64,000 nucleotides of DNA from Blastococcus colisei (GCF_006717095.1 NZ_VFQE01000002.1:806001-870000), one strand, 5' to 3'. Numbered from the stretch's first letter, positions 15,820 to 25,178 are shown. Numbers and translations are program-made. Notes: generated from the sequence alone by a model not told the origin.

Positions 15820-17888
15820 CGCGCGGCCGACACGGTGGTGCGACGCAGCTGGCGGGCGCCGGCCATGACGGCGGCGATCGCGAGCGTGGCCCGGTCCGGC
15901 GCATCGAGGACGTGCACGCCGGCCTCCCGGTAGACCGCCAGGGCGTTGGGCGCGAGCTGCTCGCCGCCGAACCGGGAGATGTACAGCGGGATGCCCAGCC
16001 GCCGGCGCATCTCCACCACCTTCTCGGCGAGCTTCGCGGCATACGGGTCGGCGTTGGTCGTGAACTGCAGCAGCAACGCGTCGTACTCGCCGCGCTCGGT
16101 CAGCGCGAGGAGCAGCCGCTCGAACGCCTCGGGCTGGGTGATCATCTGGTAGCTGCAGTCGAGGGGGTTGCGGACCGCGGCGTAGGAAGGGACGTGCGGC
16201 CGGACGGCGTCGCGGGTCTCCTCGGAGAGGTCGGGGAGTTCGATGCCGGCGACCTCGCCCTCGTCGGCGATGATCGAGCAGGCGCCGCCGGAGAAGGTCA
16301 CCGCGACCAGCCGGTCGCCGGCCGGGAGCGGCTCCTGGGCGGCGAGCGCGACGGCGTCCTCGAGCACCCGCAACGACGGCACGCTTACCATGCCGGCCGC
16401 CTCGACCACGGCCTCGCGCACCGCGAACGACCCGACCATGGCACCGGTGTGGCTCAGCGCCGCCTCCCGGCCGCGGTCGGACCGCACCATGTTGTAGGCG
16501 AACATCGGCTTGCCGGCCTCGGCCATCCGACGGCCGGCCGCGATGAACCGGGGGCCGTCCTTGATGTCCTCCAGGAGCAGCGCGACCGATCGGGTCTCCT
16601 CGTCGCCGGCGAGCCACTCCAGGTAGTCGGCGATGACGAGGTCGGCCTCGTTGCCCGCGTGGATCCAGTAGGAGAGACCGATCCGCTCACCCATCAGGCG
16701 GGTGCCGAGACAGCTGCCGAGTGCCCCCGAGCTGCTGAGCAGCGCCACGCCCCCCTTGACGAGCTCCTCCTCGAGCCCGCCGGAGATGGAGGCGGTCAGC
16801 TCCCGGTACGGCGCCACGATGCCCATGTCGTTGGGCCCGGCCAGGGGAACCCCGCCCTCGACGAGGATCCGCGCGAGCTCCTCCTGGGCCGCGCGGCCGG
16901 CGTCGCCCACCTCCGCGAAGTCGGAGCTGTGCACGATCACGCCGCCGACCTTCTTCTCGACGGCCTGCCGGGCGACGTCGGGCACGAAGCGCCCCGGGAC
17001 GGTGACGCACACGAGGTCGGGTGAGCCGTCCACCTCGGCGAGGGAGGAATAGCGCCGTCGTCCCCGGATCTCGCCGCCCGAGGGGTGCACCGCGTCGAGC
17101 CTGCCGGGGAAACCGTGGTCGTCCAGGTACCGGAACAACCGGGCGCCGACCTTGTGCTCGTCGTCGGACACGCCCACGACGACCACGTGCTCCGGCCGCA
17201 GCATCCGGTCAAGGTCGTGGCGGGGACGCGTCGCCGGCGCCGGCTCGTCGGTGCGGATGATCCTGGCGTCGACGACGACGACGCCGTGCCCCTCGACGCC
17301 CACCATCACCGGGTTCAGGTCCAGCTCGACGATGCCGGGATCGGCCTCCACCAGCCGGGACACCGCCACGATGGTGTCCACGAGGGCGCTCACGTCGCGT
17401 CCGGCCTCGCCGCGGAACCCGTCGAGGAGCGGCCACGCCCGCAGCCGCCGCAACGCGTCCAGCGCCTGCGCCGGCGAGACCGGCGCCATCGTCGTCACGA
17501 CATCGGCGTGCACCTCGGTGGCGACACCCCCGAGGCCCACGACGAGGGCGGCACCCAGCTGGGGGTCGCGCCGAGCGCCGACGAGGATCTCGAGTCCGCT
17601 CACCTGCTGCTGCAGGAGCAGGGGGAACGCCTCCGGGCCGACCTTGGCCACCATCTCCCGGGCGGTCTCCGCCGCGGCCTCGGCGTCGCGCAACCCGAGG
17701 ACCACACCTCCGGCATCGGTCTTGTGCAGGAGGCCCCCGGCCTTGAGGACGACGGGCCGGACGCCCAGGCCGGTGAACGCGGCGGCCACGTCCTCCACGG
17801 AGTCGACCGTGGTGCTCCGGGCCTGCGGCACACCGACCCCCTCGAGGAGGGCGGCTACCTGGGCGGGTGGCAGGGCCTGCAGCGGCAC
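15816..17888 (-). CDS. NDP-forming acyl-CoA synthetase, fused subunits
   Basis: A 690-residue fused acetate/acyl-CoA ligase. The ATP-grasp domain comes first (PVVLKAGGLLHKTDAGGVVLGL near 55-80; VELDLNPVMV near 185), then the CoA-binding Rossmann domain, then the succinyl-CoA ligase-like domain with FVAYNMV-like FAYNMVRSDRGREAALSHTGAMVG. The conserved His of the phosphorylated loop is in LSHTGAM. I choose GTG 17888 because AGGGGA lies 11 nt upstream; ATG 17930 overlaps the promoter palindrome. It activates the substrate acid for the operon. Confidence 0.9.
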   Translation of the reverse strand: MPLQALPPAQVAALLEGVGVPQARSTTVDSVEDVAAAFTGLGVRPVVLKAGGLLHKTDAGGVVLGLRDAEAAAETAREMVAKVGPEAFPLLLQQQVSGLEILVGARRDPQLGAALVVGLGGVATEVHADVVTTMAPVSPAQALDALRRLRAWPLLDGFRGEAGRDVSALVDTIVAVSRLVEADPGIVELDLNPVMVGVEGHGVVVVDARIIRTDEPAPATRPRHDLDRMLRPEHVVVVGVSDDEHKVGARLFRYLDDHGFPGRLDAVHPSGGEIRGRRRYSSLAEVDGSPDLVCVTVPGRFVPDVARQAVEKKVGGVIVHSSDFAEVGDAGRAAQEELARILVEGGVPLAGPNDMGIVAPYRELTASISGGLEEELVKGGVALLSSSGALGSCLGTRLMGERIGLSYWIHAGNEADLVIADYLEWLAGDEETRSVALLLEDIKDGPRFIAAGRRMAEAGKPMFAYNMVRSDRGREAALSHTGAMVGSFAVREAVVEAAGMVSVPSLRVLEDAVALAAQEPLPAGDRLVAVTFSGGACSIIADEGEVAGIELPDLSEETRDAVRPHVPSYAAVRNPLDCSYQMITQPEAFERLLLALTERGEYDALLLQFTTNADPYAAKLAEKVVEMRRRLGIPLYISRFGGEQLAPNALAVYREAGVHVLDAPDRATLAIAAVMAGARQLRRTTVSAAR

Positions 17889-17924
17889 GTCGATTCTCTT
17901 TCCCCTAGGAGCGAGCGGCGTAGA

Positions 17925-17944
17925 CCACATCCTATACAGTGTGG
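17925..17944. promoter_or_regulatory. Palindromic operator between divergent catabolic genes
   Basis: CCACA (17925-17929) and TGTGG (17940-17944) form an inverted repeat with a TATA core. The plus-strand -10 box TATACA (17933-17938) lies inside it, 8 nt before the ATG at 17947, giving a leaderless transcript. A regulator bound here would control the hydratase gene and probably the synthetase operon. Confidence 0.5.
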
Positions 17945-17946
17945 CA

Positions 17947-18714
17947 ATGTCGCCGGAACCCGAGACGCGGGCCGAAGGCCACAGTCCGCTGGTCGTCCGG
18001 GAAGGACCGGACGCCGTCACCGTGCTGTTCGACCGGCCCGAGCGGCGCAACGCCCTCTCGCTGGAGATCAGCCGAGCGCTCGGCGAGGTGCTCGATCGGT
18101 ACACCGCGACTCCCCTCCCCCTGGTCCTCCGCAGTGCCACGCCGGGCATGTTCGTGGCCGGCACCGACATCGCCTCGCTCAAGGCGCGGACGGTCCACGA
18201 CAGCCTCGGCCGCGTGAACAGTTCCCTGTTCCAGCGCCTGCACGACCATCCCTGGCCCACCGTCGCGGTGGTCGACGGAGCGGCCCTGGGTGGGGGGTGC
18301 GAGCTCGCGCTGGCCTGCGACTTCCGGATCACCAGCGAGGACGCGCAGTGGGGGCTGCCGGAGGTCCGCCTGGGCATCATCCCGAGCGCCGGCGCCCTGA
18401 CCCGGCTGGCCGCACTGGTGGGCACCGGCGCGGCGACCGACCTGGTCCTCACCGGCCGGCGCATCCGGGGTGCCGAGGCCGGGGCGATGGGGCTGGCCTC
18501 ACGGGTCGTCCCCGCCGACCTCCTCGACACCGCGCTCGAGGAGCTCCTGGGAGAGCTGGCGAAGGCCGCTCCCCTGGCCCAGCGCCTGGCCAAGGAGGCC
18601 ATGCGCGTCGACGGCGACCGGCACCGCCTGGTCGACGCAGCGGCCCAGGCCCTGTGCATCGCCACCGAAGACGCCCAGCAGCGGCTCCAGGCCGTGCTCG
18701 ACCACACGCGCTGA
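17947..18714 (+). CDS. Enoyl-CoA hydratase/isomerase
   Basis: A 255-residue crotonase-fold protein: [11 protein letters not shown] near 28-38, [13 protein letters not shown] near 66 for the oxyanion hole, and [18 protein letters not shown] near 98. The second catalytic region reads [18 protein letters not shown], much closer to the active consensus than in the paralogue at 11744. ATG at 17947 fits a leaderless mRNA. It is divergent from the acyl-CoA synthetase operon across a shared palindrome and followed by a flavoprotein gene 52 nt on. Confidence 0.92.
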   Translation: MSPEPETRAEGHSPLVVREGPDAVTVLFDRPERRNALSLEISRALGEVLDRYTATPLPLVLRSATPGMFVAGTDIASLKARTVHDSLGRVNSSLFQRLHDHPWPTVAVVDGAALGGGCELALACDFRITSEDAQWGLPEVRLGIIPSAGALTRLAALVGTGAATDLVLTGRRIRGAEAGAMGLASRVVPADLLDTALEELLGELAKAAPLAQRLAKEAMRVDGDRHRLVDAAAQALCIATEDAQQRLQAVLDHTR

Positions 18715-18766
18715 GACTGCCGGGCACAGAGCCGAGGCGCTCGCCGGAACCGAGATGAGGAGTGTC

Positions 18767-19801
18767 GTGGACAACCGTCAGGTACGGAACGCCATCGTCG
18801 TGGGTTCGGGCCCTTCGGGGTACACGGCGGCGATCTATCTCGCGCGGGCCAATCTCGCGCCGCTGGTCTTCGAGGGAGCCGTCACCGCCGGTGGCGCCCT
18901 CATGAACACGACCGACGTCGAGAACTTCCCCGGCTTCCCCGACGGGATCATGGGCCCGGAGCTCATGGACCACCTGCGCAGGCAGGCCGAGCGGTTCGGC
19001 GCGGAGCTCGTCACCGACGACGTCACCTCCATGGAGCTGACCGGCCCGGTCAAGGAAGTCGTCGCCGGCGGCGAGACCTACCGGGCGAAGACCGTCGTGC
19101 TGGCCATGGGGTCGGCGTACCGGGAGCTGGGCATCCCCGGCGAGAAGGAGCTCTCCGGCCATGGGGTGAGCTGGTGCGCGACCTGCGACGGATTCTTCTT
19201 CCGGGACCAGGAGATCGCTGTCGTCGGTGGCGGTGACAGCGCCCTGGAGGAGGCCACCTTCCTCACCCGGTTCGCGCGCAAGGTTCACCTGGTGCACCGC
19301 CGCGACACGCTGCGCGCAAGCAAGATCATGCAGGAGCGGGCGTTCGACAACCCGAAGATCGAGTTCGTCTGGGACACCGAGGTCGTGGAGGCCGTCGGCG
19401 AGGACGGCCGGCTGGCGAAGGCGCGCGTCCGCAACCGCCGCACCGGGAAGGACGGCGAGCTGGCCGTGACGGGACTGTTCGTCGCGGTCGGCCACGACCC
19501 ACGGTCGGAACTGGTGCGCGGCCAGGTGGACCTGGATCCGGAGGGGTACGTCCGGACGCTGACCGGCACGTCCACCAGCCTCGACGGCGTCTTCGCCTGC
19601 GGCGACCTGGTGGACCACGTCTACCGGCAGGCCATCACCGCTGCCGGGACGGGATGCATGGCGGCCCTCGACGCGGAGAGGTGGCTGGCCGCGCGCGAGG
19701 GGGAGACGGCCACCGACGCCGGCGCCGGCGCGACCCCGCAGGAGCTCGGCCACACCGAGCATCCCCACGAGCCGGGGCCGCTGGAGCGCCTCCGAGGCTG
19801 A
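18767..19801 (+). CDS. trxB: Thioredoxin-disulfide reductase-like FAD protein
   Basis: A 344-residue two-dinucleotide-domain flavoprotein: FAD loop [18 protein letters not shown] (residues 9-26), redox centre [10 protein letters not shown] near 140, NADPH loop [15 protein letters not shown] near 158 and FAD-closing [21 protein letters not shown] near 280. The GTG start at 18767 is favoured by GAGGAG at 18757-18762; ATG 18755 is the alternative. A 30-residue acidic, His-containing tail is extra. No thioredoxin gene lies next to it, so it may be a second TrxB or a ferredoxin-type reductase. Confidence 0.88.
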   Translation: MDNRQVRNAIVVGSGPSGYTAAIYLARANLAPLVFEGAVTAGGALMNTTDVENFPGFPDGIMGPELMDHLRRQAERFGAELVTDDVTSMELTGPVKEVVAGGETYRAKTVVLAMGSAYRELGIPGEKELSGHGVSWCATCDGFFFRDQEIAVVGGGDSALEEATFLTRFARKVHLVHRRDTLRASKIMQERAFDNPKIEFVWDTEVVEAVGEDGRLAKARVRNRRTGKDGELAVTGLFVAVGHDPRSELVRGQVDLDPEGYVRTLTGTSTSLDGVFACGDLVDHVYRQAITAAGTGCMAALDAERWLAAREGETATDAGAGATPQELGHTEHPHEPGPLERLRG

Positions 19802-19810
19802 CCCGCCCGC

Positions 19811-21397
19811 TCAGCCCCGGGCGCGGTACCAGCGCGGCGAGGTGGTGAGCGGCGGCGTGTAGGCCGCCTCGAGCACCAGCAGCGACGGGCCACCGGACGC
19901 GAGTCCGTCGGCGACGGCCGCCCCCAGCTCGTCCACGGTGACCCGTCGCGCCGGCACGCCGAAGGACCGCGCGAGCGCGACGAAGTCCGGCGATCCGAGG
20001 TCGCACCCCAGCGGCTCCTCGTCCCGACGGGTGAAGTCGTACCGCAACATGCCGTAGCCGCCGTCGTCCACCAGCACGACGGTCACCGGGAGCCGCTCCT
20101 GTGCCGCGGTCGCGAGGTCGCCGCAGGCGTACAGGAACCCGCCGTCCCCCACCAGCGCCACCGTGGGGCGGCCGGACAGCGCAGCGCCGAGCGACGCCGG
20201 GAAGCCGAAACCGAGGGTGCCCCAGCCGACGGGGTAGGCCAGCCCGCGGGCAGCGGCGACCTTGCCGAAGGCCGCGTACCAGTACCCCGGGATGCACATG
20301 TCCGCCACCACGACGGCGTCCGGTGGCAGCGCGGACTCGAACGCCTCCAGGAAGTCGACCTCCGGACCCGCGTAGGCCGACCGCCCATCGGGCCGTGCCC
20401 ACCACGCCGGACGCGGCTCCTCGGGGAGCGTCGCGAGCACCCCTCGCAGCGCAACCGCTGCGTCCGCCTGGACCCACACGTCCGGCGGATAGGTCACCGG
20501 CTCGGCGAGGTCGATCGCGATCAGTCGGGGCGGGCGCGGCTGCCGGAAGCCCTGGGTGTTCATCGCGTCCAGGTCGCTGCCGACGACGAGCACCACGTCG
20601 GCGTCGTCCCAGAGCGCGCCGGCCTCGGGGGCGTGCGGTGGGAGGGGGACCAGGCAGGGCGAGTCCGGCGCCAGCAGTCCACGCCCGCCGTACGAGGTGA
20701 GCACCGGCGCCCCGAGCCGCTCGGCGACCCGGGCGACCAGCTCGCCGGCGCCGGCCGCAGTCGCGCCGCCACCGGCCCACACCAGCGGTCGGCGGGCGGC
20801 CGCCAGCGCCGCGACGGCCTCGTCGAGAGAGATGTCGCCGTCCCGGCCGGTCGGCTGCTCGGGCTCGGCCGTGGATTCCGGCACGTCGGCGCCGAGCAGG
20901 TCGGTGGGGATCTCCACGTACACCGGGCGCCGCGGGGCCGCCATCGCGAGCCGGCCGGCCCGGATGACCTCGGCGTGGATCTGCTCGGCCCGGTCCACCC
21001 GGACGACCGCCTTCGTGACCGGCCGGAAGAATCCCGCCTGGTCCGTCGTCTCGTGCAGCACGCCCCGATAGCCACCGGCACGTCGATCGGTCGAGGGGAT
21101 GTCGGTGGCGATGACGAGAACCGGGGAGTGACAGGCCCAGGCCTCGCCGGTCGCCGCGACGGCGTTCGCGGCGCCCGGACCGGTCGTGGTCAGGGCCACC
21201 CCCAGCCGCCCGGTCGCCCGGGCGTAGCCGTCGGCGGCATAGGCGGCCGTCTGCTCGTGCCGGACACCGACCAGCCGGATCCCGCTCCCGGGGAACGCGC
21301 GCCAGGCGTCGAGGTTGTGCACCCCCGGGAGTCCGAACGCGGTCTCCACGCCCAGGCCGCGCAGCGCGTCGACGAGTGCTCGGCCACCCGTGGGCAT
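19811..21397 (-). CDS. Thiamine-diphosphate-dependent enzyme, acetolactate synthase-like
   Basis: A 528-residue three-domain TPP enzyme. The N-terminal domain has FGLPGVHNLD and VRHEQTAAYAADGYARATG, with the catalytic Glu in RHEQ. The C-terminal domain has the TPP/Mg motif starting VGDGGFLYACGDLATAAQERLPV. No ilvN partner follows and residues around the flavin site are not conserved with IlvB as far as I can see. It may be an oxoacid decarboxylase, carboligase or acetolactate-synthase-like catabolic protein. AGGAGG precedes the ATG. It is convergent with trxB (9-nt gap). Confidence 0.85.
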   Translation of the reverse strand: MPTGGRALVDALRGLGVETAFGLPGVHNLDAWRAFPGSGIRLVGVRHEQTAAYAADGYARATGRLGVALTTTGPGAANAVAATGEAWACHSPVLVIATDIPSTDRRAGGYRGVLHETTDQAGFFRPVTKAVVRVDRAEQIHAEVIRAGRLAMAAPRRPVYVEIPTDLLGADVPESTAEPEQPTGRDGDISLDEAVAALAAARRPLVWAGGGATAAGAGELVARVAERLGAPVLTSYGGRGLLAPDSPCLVPLPPHAPEAGALWDDADVVLVVGSDLDAMNTQGFRQPRPPRLIAIDLAEPVTYPPDVWVQADAAVALRGVLATLPEEPRPAWWARPDGRSAYAGPEVDFLEAFESALPPDAVVVADMCIPGYWYAAFGKVAAARGLAYPVGWGTLGFGFPASLGAALSGRPTVALVGDGGFLYACGDLATAAQERLPVTVVLVDDGGYGMLRYDFTRRDEEPLGCDLGSPDFVALARSFGVPARRVTVDELGAAVADGLASGGPSLLVLEAAYTPPLTTSPRWYRARG

Positions 21398-21504
21398 CGG
21401 ACCTCCTGATCGGGGAACGCGGTCGGCCCGGCGGGCCGACGGTCCGGTCTCCCGGCCCGAGACTAGCGACCGCGGCCCACCGGTCATGGGCGGCTGTCGG
21501 CAGG

Positions 21505-22173
21505 TCAGGACGGCGGGGCCGGGACGGCCGTCGGCGGTTCCGCGGTCACTGCCGGCGAGGGGGGTTCGGGGGCGGTGAGGAAGGTGGCGTAGTCGCTCGC
21601 GGTCAGCGGCGCGGACGTGAGCTCGCCCGTCGGCAGCGGCGCCTCCACCGGATCCCCGGCGATGGTGAGCCGGACGGCGTCGACCCCCCGCATGCTCGTC
21701 GCCGTCAGCACGATCTGCGCGACCGCCCGGCGGCCCGCCGCACCGGACGGCGCCGCCGTGGGGGATCCGAGGTCGATCGTCGCCGTGCCGTCCGACAGAT
21801 CGCTGACCGACAGCCGCACCTCCGGGGACAGCACGGTGGACAGCTGTTCCTCGCGCTCCGCGGCCGTGGGGCTCTCCTCGAGCGAGGCGAGCAGGTGGGC
21901 GAGCCGCTCGCGCAGCGTCCCCCCCTCGACCTCGCGAGGCCGGCCGACCAGGACGTCGCCCGCACTGACCAGGAAGACCTGGAACGGCGCCTCGACCGGC
22001 GCCGACGCGGGAGGAGCGGAGGTCGACTCCGGGCTCGCCTGCGCCAGCCCGTAGGGCACCTCGGACGACGGGATGGCCTCCGGCGCTCCCCCGGCGGGCA
22101 CGCCGCACCCGCCGACGCAGAGCGCCATGGCCCACACCAGGCCGGCCGGCACCGCCCGCCGGCGCCCGGTCAT
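21505..22173 (-). CDS. GerMN-domain lipoprotein of a two-component operon
   Basis: A 222-residue protein with a signal peptide ending in a CVGGC lipobox, a Ser/Pro/Ala-rich linker and a GerMN-type domain (VFLVSAGDVLVGRPREVEGGTLRERLAHLLASL and STVLSPEVRLSVSDLSDGTATIDL). The C-terminus is Pro/Ala-rich. The ATG overlaps the histidine kinase stop (ATGA). The order regulator-kinase-GerMN lipoprotein resembles mtrA-mtrB-lpqB, where the lipoprotein tunes the kinase; a similar role is inferred. Confidence 0.8.
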   Translation of the reverse strand: MTGRRRAVPAGLVWAMALCVGGCGVPAGGAPEAIPSSEVPYGLAQASPESTSAPPASAPVEAPFQVFLVSAGDVLVGRPREVEGGTLRERLAHLLASLEESPTAAEREEQLSTVLSPEVRLSVSDLSDGTATIDLGSPTAAPSGAAGRRAVAQIVLTATSMRGVDAVRLTIAGDPVEAPLPTGELTSAPLTASDYATFLTAPEPPSPAVTAEPPTAVPAPPS

Positions 22174-23558
22174 CGAGGCACCGCCGGGAGCGACAGGGTG
22201 AATCGCGCACCGCCGTCCGGCCCGTCCGAGCACCACGCGGCACCGCCGTGCCGGGCCGCCGTCTCCGCCACGATCGCCAGCCCCAGGCCCGCGCCGGGCA
22301 GCGACCTGCGGGCGGCCCGCGGGCCTCGGGCGAAGCGCTCGAAGATCCGCTCGCGGTCCTCCGGGACGACGCCCGGCCCCGCGTCGTCGACGGTCACGAG
22401 GACGGCGCCGTCCCGCCGCTCGACGCACACGGCACACGCTCCCCCGGCGTGCCGGTCGGCGTTGTCGAGCAGGTTCCGGACCGCCCGCTCGAGGCTGGTC
22501 TTGTCGCCCCGGACGGTGGTGTCGGCGTCGTCGTCCACCACGAGCAACTCCTGGGGTCGGCCGCTGTCGGCGATCACCTGGCGCACCAGCTCGGTCAGTG
22601 ACACCGGCTGGGCCGACGCGGACACGGGCGCGCCGTCCAGCCGGGCGAGCTGCAGCAGGTCGTCGAGGGTGCGCCGGAAGCGCGTCAGCTCGCCCTCCAC
22701 CAGCGCCAGCGCCTCGCGGCCGCGCGGCGAGAGCTCCTCCCGGCGGCCGCCGAGCACCTCGACGCTGGTGACCAGCGTGGTCAGCGGGCTGCGCAGTTCG
22801 TGGCTCACGTCGCCCACGAAGCGGGCGTCCCGCTCGATCCGGGCGGCGAGCGCGTCGACCATGCTGTTGAAGCTCGCCACGATCCCCACCAGATCAGGGT
22901 CGTCGGTGACCGGAAGCCGCGTGGTCAGCTCGCCGCCGGCGATCCGGGTGGCCGCACCGGCGACCTGCTCCAGCGGTTGCACCGCCCGGCGGCTCGCCCA
23001 CGCCCCGAAGGCCGCACCTGCGGCGGTCGCGGCCAGGGCGGCGGCCCCGAGCACCGCGGCCAGCGTGCTCAGCACCTGCCGCAGTTCGGTCAGCGGCGCC
23101 ACCTCGTAGAACTCGACGTCGGCGTTGGGCAGGGTGAGCCCGACGATCAGCCGGGGCCCGCCGGAGGCATCGACGACGACGCTGGCGGCGGGCTCCGTCT
23201 GCAGCAGCCTCCGGAGGTCCGCCGGGACGTCCCGGGCCCCGACGTCCAGGCTCGACGAGTACCAGGCGTTCCCGCTGCGCAGCACGACGTCCGCGCCACC
23301 CGACGGCACCAGCTCACCCAGCACGTCCCCCACCTCGGCGCCCTCCGTCGCCAGCCGGCTGTCCAGCACGTTCGCGTCGGCGAAGGCCTGCCGGGTCAGC
23401 GAGGCCTCGCGCTGGTCGAGCAGGTAGCTGCGGGCCAGCAGGAACGTGACGCTCACCAGCACGACCGAGACCAGCAGCGTGCCGACGGCGTACCCGAGGA
23501 CGATCCGTGCCCGCAGGCCCTTCCCCCGGAGTGCCGGCACCCGGAGGGCGGCTCTCAC
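22170..23558 (-). CDS. Sensor histidine kinase, HAMP type
   Basis: A 462-residue membrane kinase: TM1 near 19-42, an extracytoplasmic domain of about 130 residues, TM2 near 155-178, a HAMP linker, DHp helix with FVGDVSHELRSPLTTL (phosphorylated His in SHELR) and ATPase motifs NLLDNADRHA, DDAGPGV and GLGLAIV. It pairs with the OmpR-type regulator encoded upstream. The GTG start is separated from that gene by an unusual 151-nt repetitive spacer. Signal unknown; cell-envelope stress is plausible from the lipoprotein partner. Confidence 0.92.
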   Translation of the reverse strand: MRAALRVPALRGKGLRARIVLGYAVGTLLVSVVLVSVTFLLARSYLLDQREASLTRQAFADANVLDSRLATEGAEVGDVLGELVPSGGADVVLRSGNAWYSSSLDVGARDVPADLRRLLQTEPAASVVVDASGGPRLIVGLTLPNADVEFYEVAPLTELRQVLSTLAAVLGAAALAATAAGAAFGAWASRRAVQPLEQVAGAATRIAGGELTTRLPVTDDPDLVGIVASFNSMVDALAARIERDARFVGDVSHELRSPLTTLVTSVEVLGGRREELSPRGREALALVEGELTRFRRTLDDLLQLARLDGAPVSASAQPVSLTELVRQVIADSGRPQELLVVDDDADTTVRGDKTSLERAVRNLLDNADRHAGGACAVCVERRDGAVLVTVDDAGPGVVPEDRERIFERFARGPRAARRSLPGAGLGLAIVAETAARHGGAAWCSDGPDGGARFTLSLPAVPR

Positions 23559-23709
23559 TGTGCCTTCGCGTTCGCTCCGGCGGGCCGCTCCGCTCCTCGC
23601 TCCGGCGTCCAGGCCGCCTCCGCGGTCGGTCCGCTCCTCGCTCGTCCCTCGCTGCGATGCTCCCTCCCTGTCGGCGGCCGCCTCGCTGCGATGCTCACGC
23701 CCCTGTCGC
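23559..23709 (-). repeat. Purine-rich repetitive spacer inside a two-component operon
   Basis: Read on the minus strand the spacer carries GAGCATCGCAGCGAGG twice and GAGCGAGGAGCGG twice. It begins with GTGAGC overlapping the regulator's stop codon and stays open as a frame for 52 codons without resembling a protein. It may be a degenerate insertion like the coupling repeat at 10756, or an mRNA element. Confidence 0.5.
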
Positions 23710-24417
23710 TCACTGGGGGTCCAGCCGGTACCCCAGGCCGCGGACGGTGACCACCACGCGAGGCGTGCTCGGATCGCGCTCCACCTTCGTGCGCAGCCGG
23801 CGCACGTGCACGTCGACCAGGCGCTCGTCGCCGAAGAACCCGTGCTGCCAGACCCGCTCGAGCAGGGCCTGGCGGCTGAAGACCCTGCCCGGGGCCGCGG
23901 CCAGCTCGCACAGCAGCCGGAACTCCGTCAGCGTCAGCGGCAGCTGCTCCTCGCCCCGGTGCACCGTCCCGCTGGCCTCCCGCAGCACCAGCGGCGCCAC
24001 CGGGTCCTGGTCGAGGACCACGGCCTCGGGCTGGACGTCGGCCAACGCGGCCGGCGTCACCCGCCGGCGGAGGGCCCGGAGCCGCGCGCTGATCTCCTTG
24101 ACCGCGAACGGCTTGGTCACGTAGTCGTCGGCGCCGGCGTCGAGCGCGGTCTCGATGTCGCTGGTGTCGGCGCGGGCGCTGACCACGATGATCGGCAGGT
24201 CCAGGGTCCGGCGGACGTGCCGGATGACCTCGAAGCCGTCCATCGACCCGAGCATCAGGTCCACGATCATCAGGTCCGGCGCGCTCACGGCGACGGCCTG
24301 GCATGCCTCCTCACCGGAGCCGGCCTCCGCGACGTCGTAGCCCTCGTCCTCCAGAGCCCAGCGGAGCGCCGTCCGGATGTGGTCGTCGTCCTCCACCACC
24401 AGCAGTCGCAGCGCCAT
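23710..24417 (-). CDS. OmpR/PhoB-family response regulator
   Basis: A 235-residue protein. The receiver domain has acidic EDDD near 9-12, phosphoacceptor Asp in MIVDLMLG near 53 and the TKPFAVKE loop near 105. The winged-helix C-terminus contains LTLTEFRLLCELAAAPGRVFSRQALLERVW and VDVHVRRLRTKVE...TVRGLGYRL, the DNA-binding signature. I start at ATG 24417; an in-frame ATG 18 nt upstream is possible. It is the first gene of the regulator-kinase-lipoprotein operon. Confidence 0.92.
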   Translation of the reverse strand: MALRLLVVEDDDHIRTALRWALEDEGYDVAEAGSGEEACQAVAVSAPDLMIVDLMLGSMDGFEVIRHVRRTLDLPIIVVSARADTSDIETALDAGADDYVTKPFAVKEISARLRALRRRVTPAALADVQPEAVVLDQDPVAPLVLREASGTVHRGEEQLPLTLTEFRLLCELAAAPGRVFSRQALLERVWQHGFFGDERLVDVHVRRLRTKVERDPSTPRVVVTVRGLGYRLDPQ

Positions 24418-24567
24418 CGCGGGCAATGGTGCCATCGCCGCCGCCCCGTTCCGCACCGACGGGGGCGCCGTCATGGAATCGCAAAGGCGTTCCCCGGCCC
24501 ATCGCAATGTCGCCGGGCCACGCTCGGGGCCGGACACCGACCGTCCCACGCAGCGAAGGAGTTGCCG

Positions 24568-24918
24568 ATGCCTGCACCCACTGCGGTCCGCGCGGCGGCG
24601 CACAGCCGGCTGGATCCCGAGCGCGACCGGGTGACGATCCGGCTCACCGACGACCTGCTCGCCGACGGGCTGGCCGACGTCCGCTGGCTGCTGCACGACG
24701 CCCTGCTGGCCGGTGCCCGCCGGCTCGTCGTCGACCTCAGCGCGGTGCAGCACCTGTCCAGCCCCGCCGTCGCGAGCTTCCTCTCCGCCCACCGCACGTG
24801 CCGGGCGCGCGGCGGCACCGTCGTCCTGCGCGGCGCCAACCGGCGCACGCTGGACCTGCTGCACCGGACCGGCCTGTGGCGGGTCATGGAGCTCGAGACC
24901 GCCCGCCGGGCGGCTTGA
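24568..24918 (+). CDS. STAS-domain protein (anti-anti-sigma-like)
   Basis: A 116-residue single STAS domain. The strand/helix pattern RRLVVDLSAVQHLSSPAVASFLSAHRTCRARGGTVVLRG around residues 51-90 matches SpoIIAA-type proteins; the usual phospho-Ser is in HLSSPAV. Such proteins release sigma factors by binding anti-sigma kinases. GAAGGAG precedes the ATG. Its stop overlaps the next STAS gene's start (TGATG). No kinase gene is adjacent. Confidence 0.8.
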   Translation: MPAPTAVRAAAHSRLDPERDRVTIRLTDDLLADGLADVRWLLHDALLAGARRLVVDLSAVQHLSSPAVASFLSAHRTCRARGGTVVLRGANRRTLDLLHRTGLWRVMELETARRAA

Positions 24919-25169
24919 TGCTCAGCGAGACCGTCGACCGCCAGACCGGTTCCATCCGGGCCAGCGGGCGCCTCACCCTGCTTGGCGCCGACCTCCTGCG
25001 CGGGACCGCGGAGTCGCTGCACGGGAACGGCCACCTGCGCGTGGTCCTCGATCTGCGGGACGTCCGGGACGCCGACGACGCCGGCCTGGACGTCCTGCGC
25101 GCGCTGGGCCGGGAGCTCGCGGCGCGCGGTGGCGAGCTCGTCGTCCGGCACGCGCCGGCGACCGTCTAG
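24918..25169 (+). CDS. Second, short STAS-domain protein
   Basis: An 83-residue protein with GNGHLRVVLDLRDVRDADDAGLDVLRALGRELAARGGELVVRHAP, a STAS core in which the phospho-acceptor Ser/Thr position after the conserved Asp is Asp/Ala (DADDAG). It therefore may not be phosphorylated. Overlap TGATG couples it to the longer STAS gene. A heterodimer or a decoy regulator is possible. Confidence 0.65.
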   Translation: MLSETVDRQTGSIRASGRLTLLGADLLRGTAESLHGNGHLRVVLDLRDVRDADDAGLDVLRALGRELAARGGELVVRHAPATV

Positions 25170-25178
25170 CGACCGGAG

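Noticed and set aside
17889-17930. ATG 17930 as start of the acyl-CoA synthetase
   Set aside because: It lies inside the divergent promoter palindrome and has no ribosome site; GTG 17888 has one.
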